NCBI GenBank assembly: GCA_019414645.1
Contig: DXLP01000008.1
Location: forward strand, 4,109 to 68,108
DNA: 64,000 nt
DNA from: Collinsella sp.
GTDB taxonomy: Bacteria; Actinomycetota; Coriobacteriia; Coriobacteriales; Coriobacteriaceae
Reading direction: 5' to 3'
A model generated the notes under the pieces. The model saw nothing but the letters and a program-made list of their open reading frames with translations. It had not been told where the DNA came from and searched no databases. Made by a program: the position numbers and the translations under genes. Positions 63,691 to 64,000 of the stretch are shown piece by piece (the first letter of the stretch is position 1; every line of letters begins with the position of its first letter).

Positions 63691-64000
63691 AGAGGGAAGC
63701 GTATAGGCTTCGAAGCCTTATCGACGATGCCGACGCCATCATCGTCGGCATCGGCTCGGGCATGTCAAGCGCCGCCGGGTTCAACCATTACAACCGCGCA
63801 GGCATGGCGCGCGCCGGAATGACGGACTGGCAGCAAGCCTTTGGCTTCAAGAGCCTTTTCGACGGCTTCTACCACCTCTACCCCAGCCTCGAGCAGCGAT
63901 GGGCATACTATGCGCGATACATCGACTTCATGCTGCGCGAGCCGACCTCGCAGCCCTATCTCGACCTACGGTCCCTCATCGGCCATAAGGACTACTTCAT
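63678..64000 (+). CDS. Sirtuin-like protein, class M type, copy 3 (cut by window end)
   Basis: ATG 63678 lies 8 bases after GAGGAG and overlaps the end of copy 2 by 13 bases, so translation is coupled. The visible 107 residues include AIIVGIGSGMSSAAGFNHY (NAD site), WAYYARYIDFML and the strand SLIGHKDYF that precedes the catalytic TTN in this family. These match SirTM proteins more closely than copies 1 and 2. The catalytic core lies beyond the edge. Confidence 0.75.
   Translation, partial: MPSLEREAYRLRSLIDDADAIIVGIGSGMSSAAGFNHYNRAGMARAGMTDWQQAFGFKSLFDGFYHLYPSLEQRWAYYARYIDFMLREPTSQPYLDLRSLIGHKDYF

Overview
The window reads as a chromosomal segment of a high-GC Gram-positive gut bacterium, most likely of the class Coriobacteriia (Collinsella or a close relative). 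The reasons are: roughly 60 percent GC with strongly G/C-ending codons, clear AGGAG-type ribosome sites, a surface protein with an LAGTG sorting motif and positive tail, a PadR/DUF1700 operon, a separate divergent gyrB/gyrA-like topoisomerase pair, and many one-gene transcription units separated by short palindromic repeats. The genus is inferred from gene content; no 16S or other marker rRNA is present, and I saw no tRNA, rRNA, riboswitch or CRISPR array.

Layout. 1-10.6 kb: tail of an unidentified gene, trmL, two related P-loop ATPases around a UvrA2-type ABC protein, a TetM-like ribosomal GTPase, a GNAT enzyme, rsmJ and small membrane proteins. 10.6-19 kb: rlmA, a MATE exporter, a LysR/EamA divergent pair, ung, an SDR enzyme, a VUT/YhhQ transporter and prfC. 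19.1-21.5 kb: an unusual array of six alternating 19-base repeats, then a GntR-ABC exporter operon. 21.5-24 kb: ClC channel, LOG-family enzyme, K+ channel. 24-32 kb: two hybrid histidine kinases, one with fused periplasmic binding domains and one with a separate lipoprotein, then a MalY/PatB-type PLP enzyme. 32-36.3 kb: trmO, an XRE-zinc ribbon-TipAS fusion regulator, a glutaredoxin, a gene-poor AT-rich patch bounded by 40-base direct repeats and holding a 229-base MITE-like element and an orphan ribbon-helix-helix gene, then a dihydrouridine synthase.

36.3-43.8 kb: a one-polypeptide MacB-like ABC protein; an operon of a 48-residue CXXC protein, a NapH-like 4Fe-4S membrane protein and a TlpA lipoprotein; and a divergent OmpR/kinase pair. 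43.9-48.9 kb looks accessory: a trypsin-like protease with a membrane partner, an IS481-type transposase remnant, a very GC-rich PadR/DUF1700 operon and a LuxR regulator. 49-53.4 kb: a 1455-residue surface protein. 53.4-59 kb: an XRE/membrane-protein pair and the topoisomerase operon. 59-64 kb: a DUF4143 ATPase, a flavodoxin-like reductase, then a TetR gene diverging from three consecutive sirtuin-like genes, the last cut by the window end.

The strongest candidate for an undescribed system is the TetR-controlled triple sirtuin cluster at 61.3-64.0 kb. Two of its members resemble the class M (SirTM) type; the middle one lacks the zinc module and has a changed catalytic position. Secondary candidates are the alternating repeat array at 19.1-19.4 kb, the ATPase-UvrA2 locus, the XRE-zinc ribbon-TipAS fusion and the small-CXXC/NapH/TlpA/two-component redox locus.
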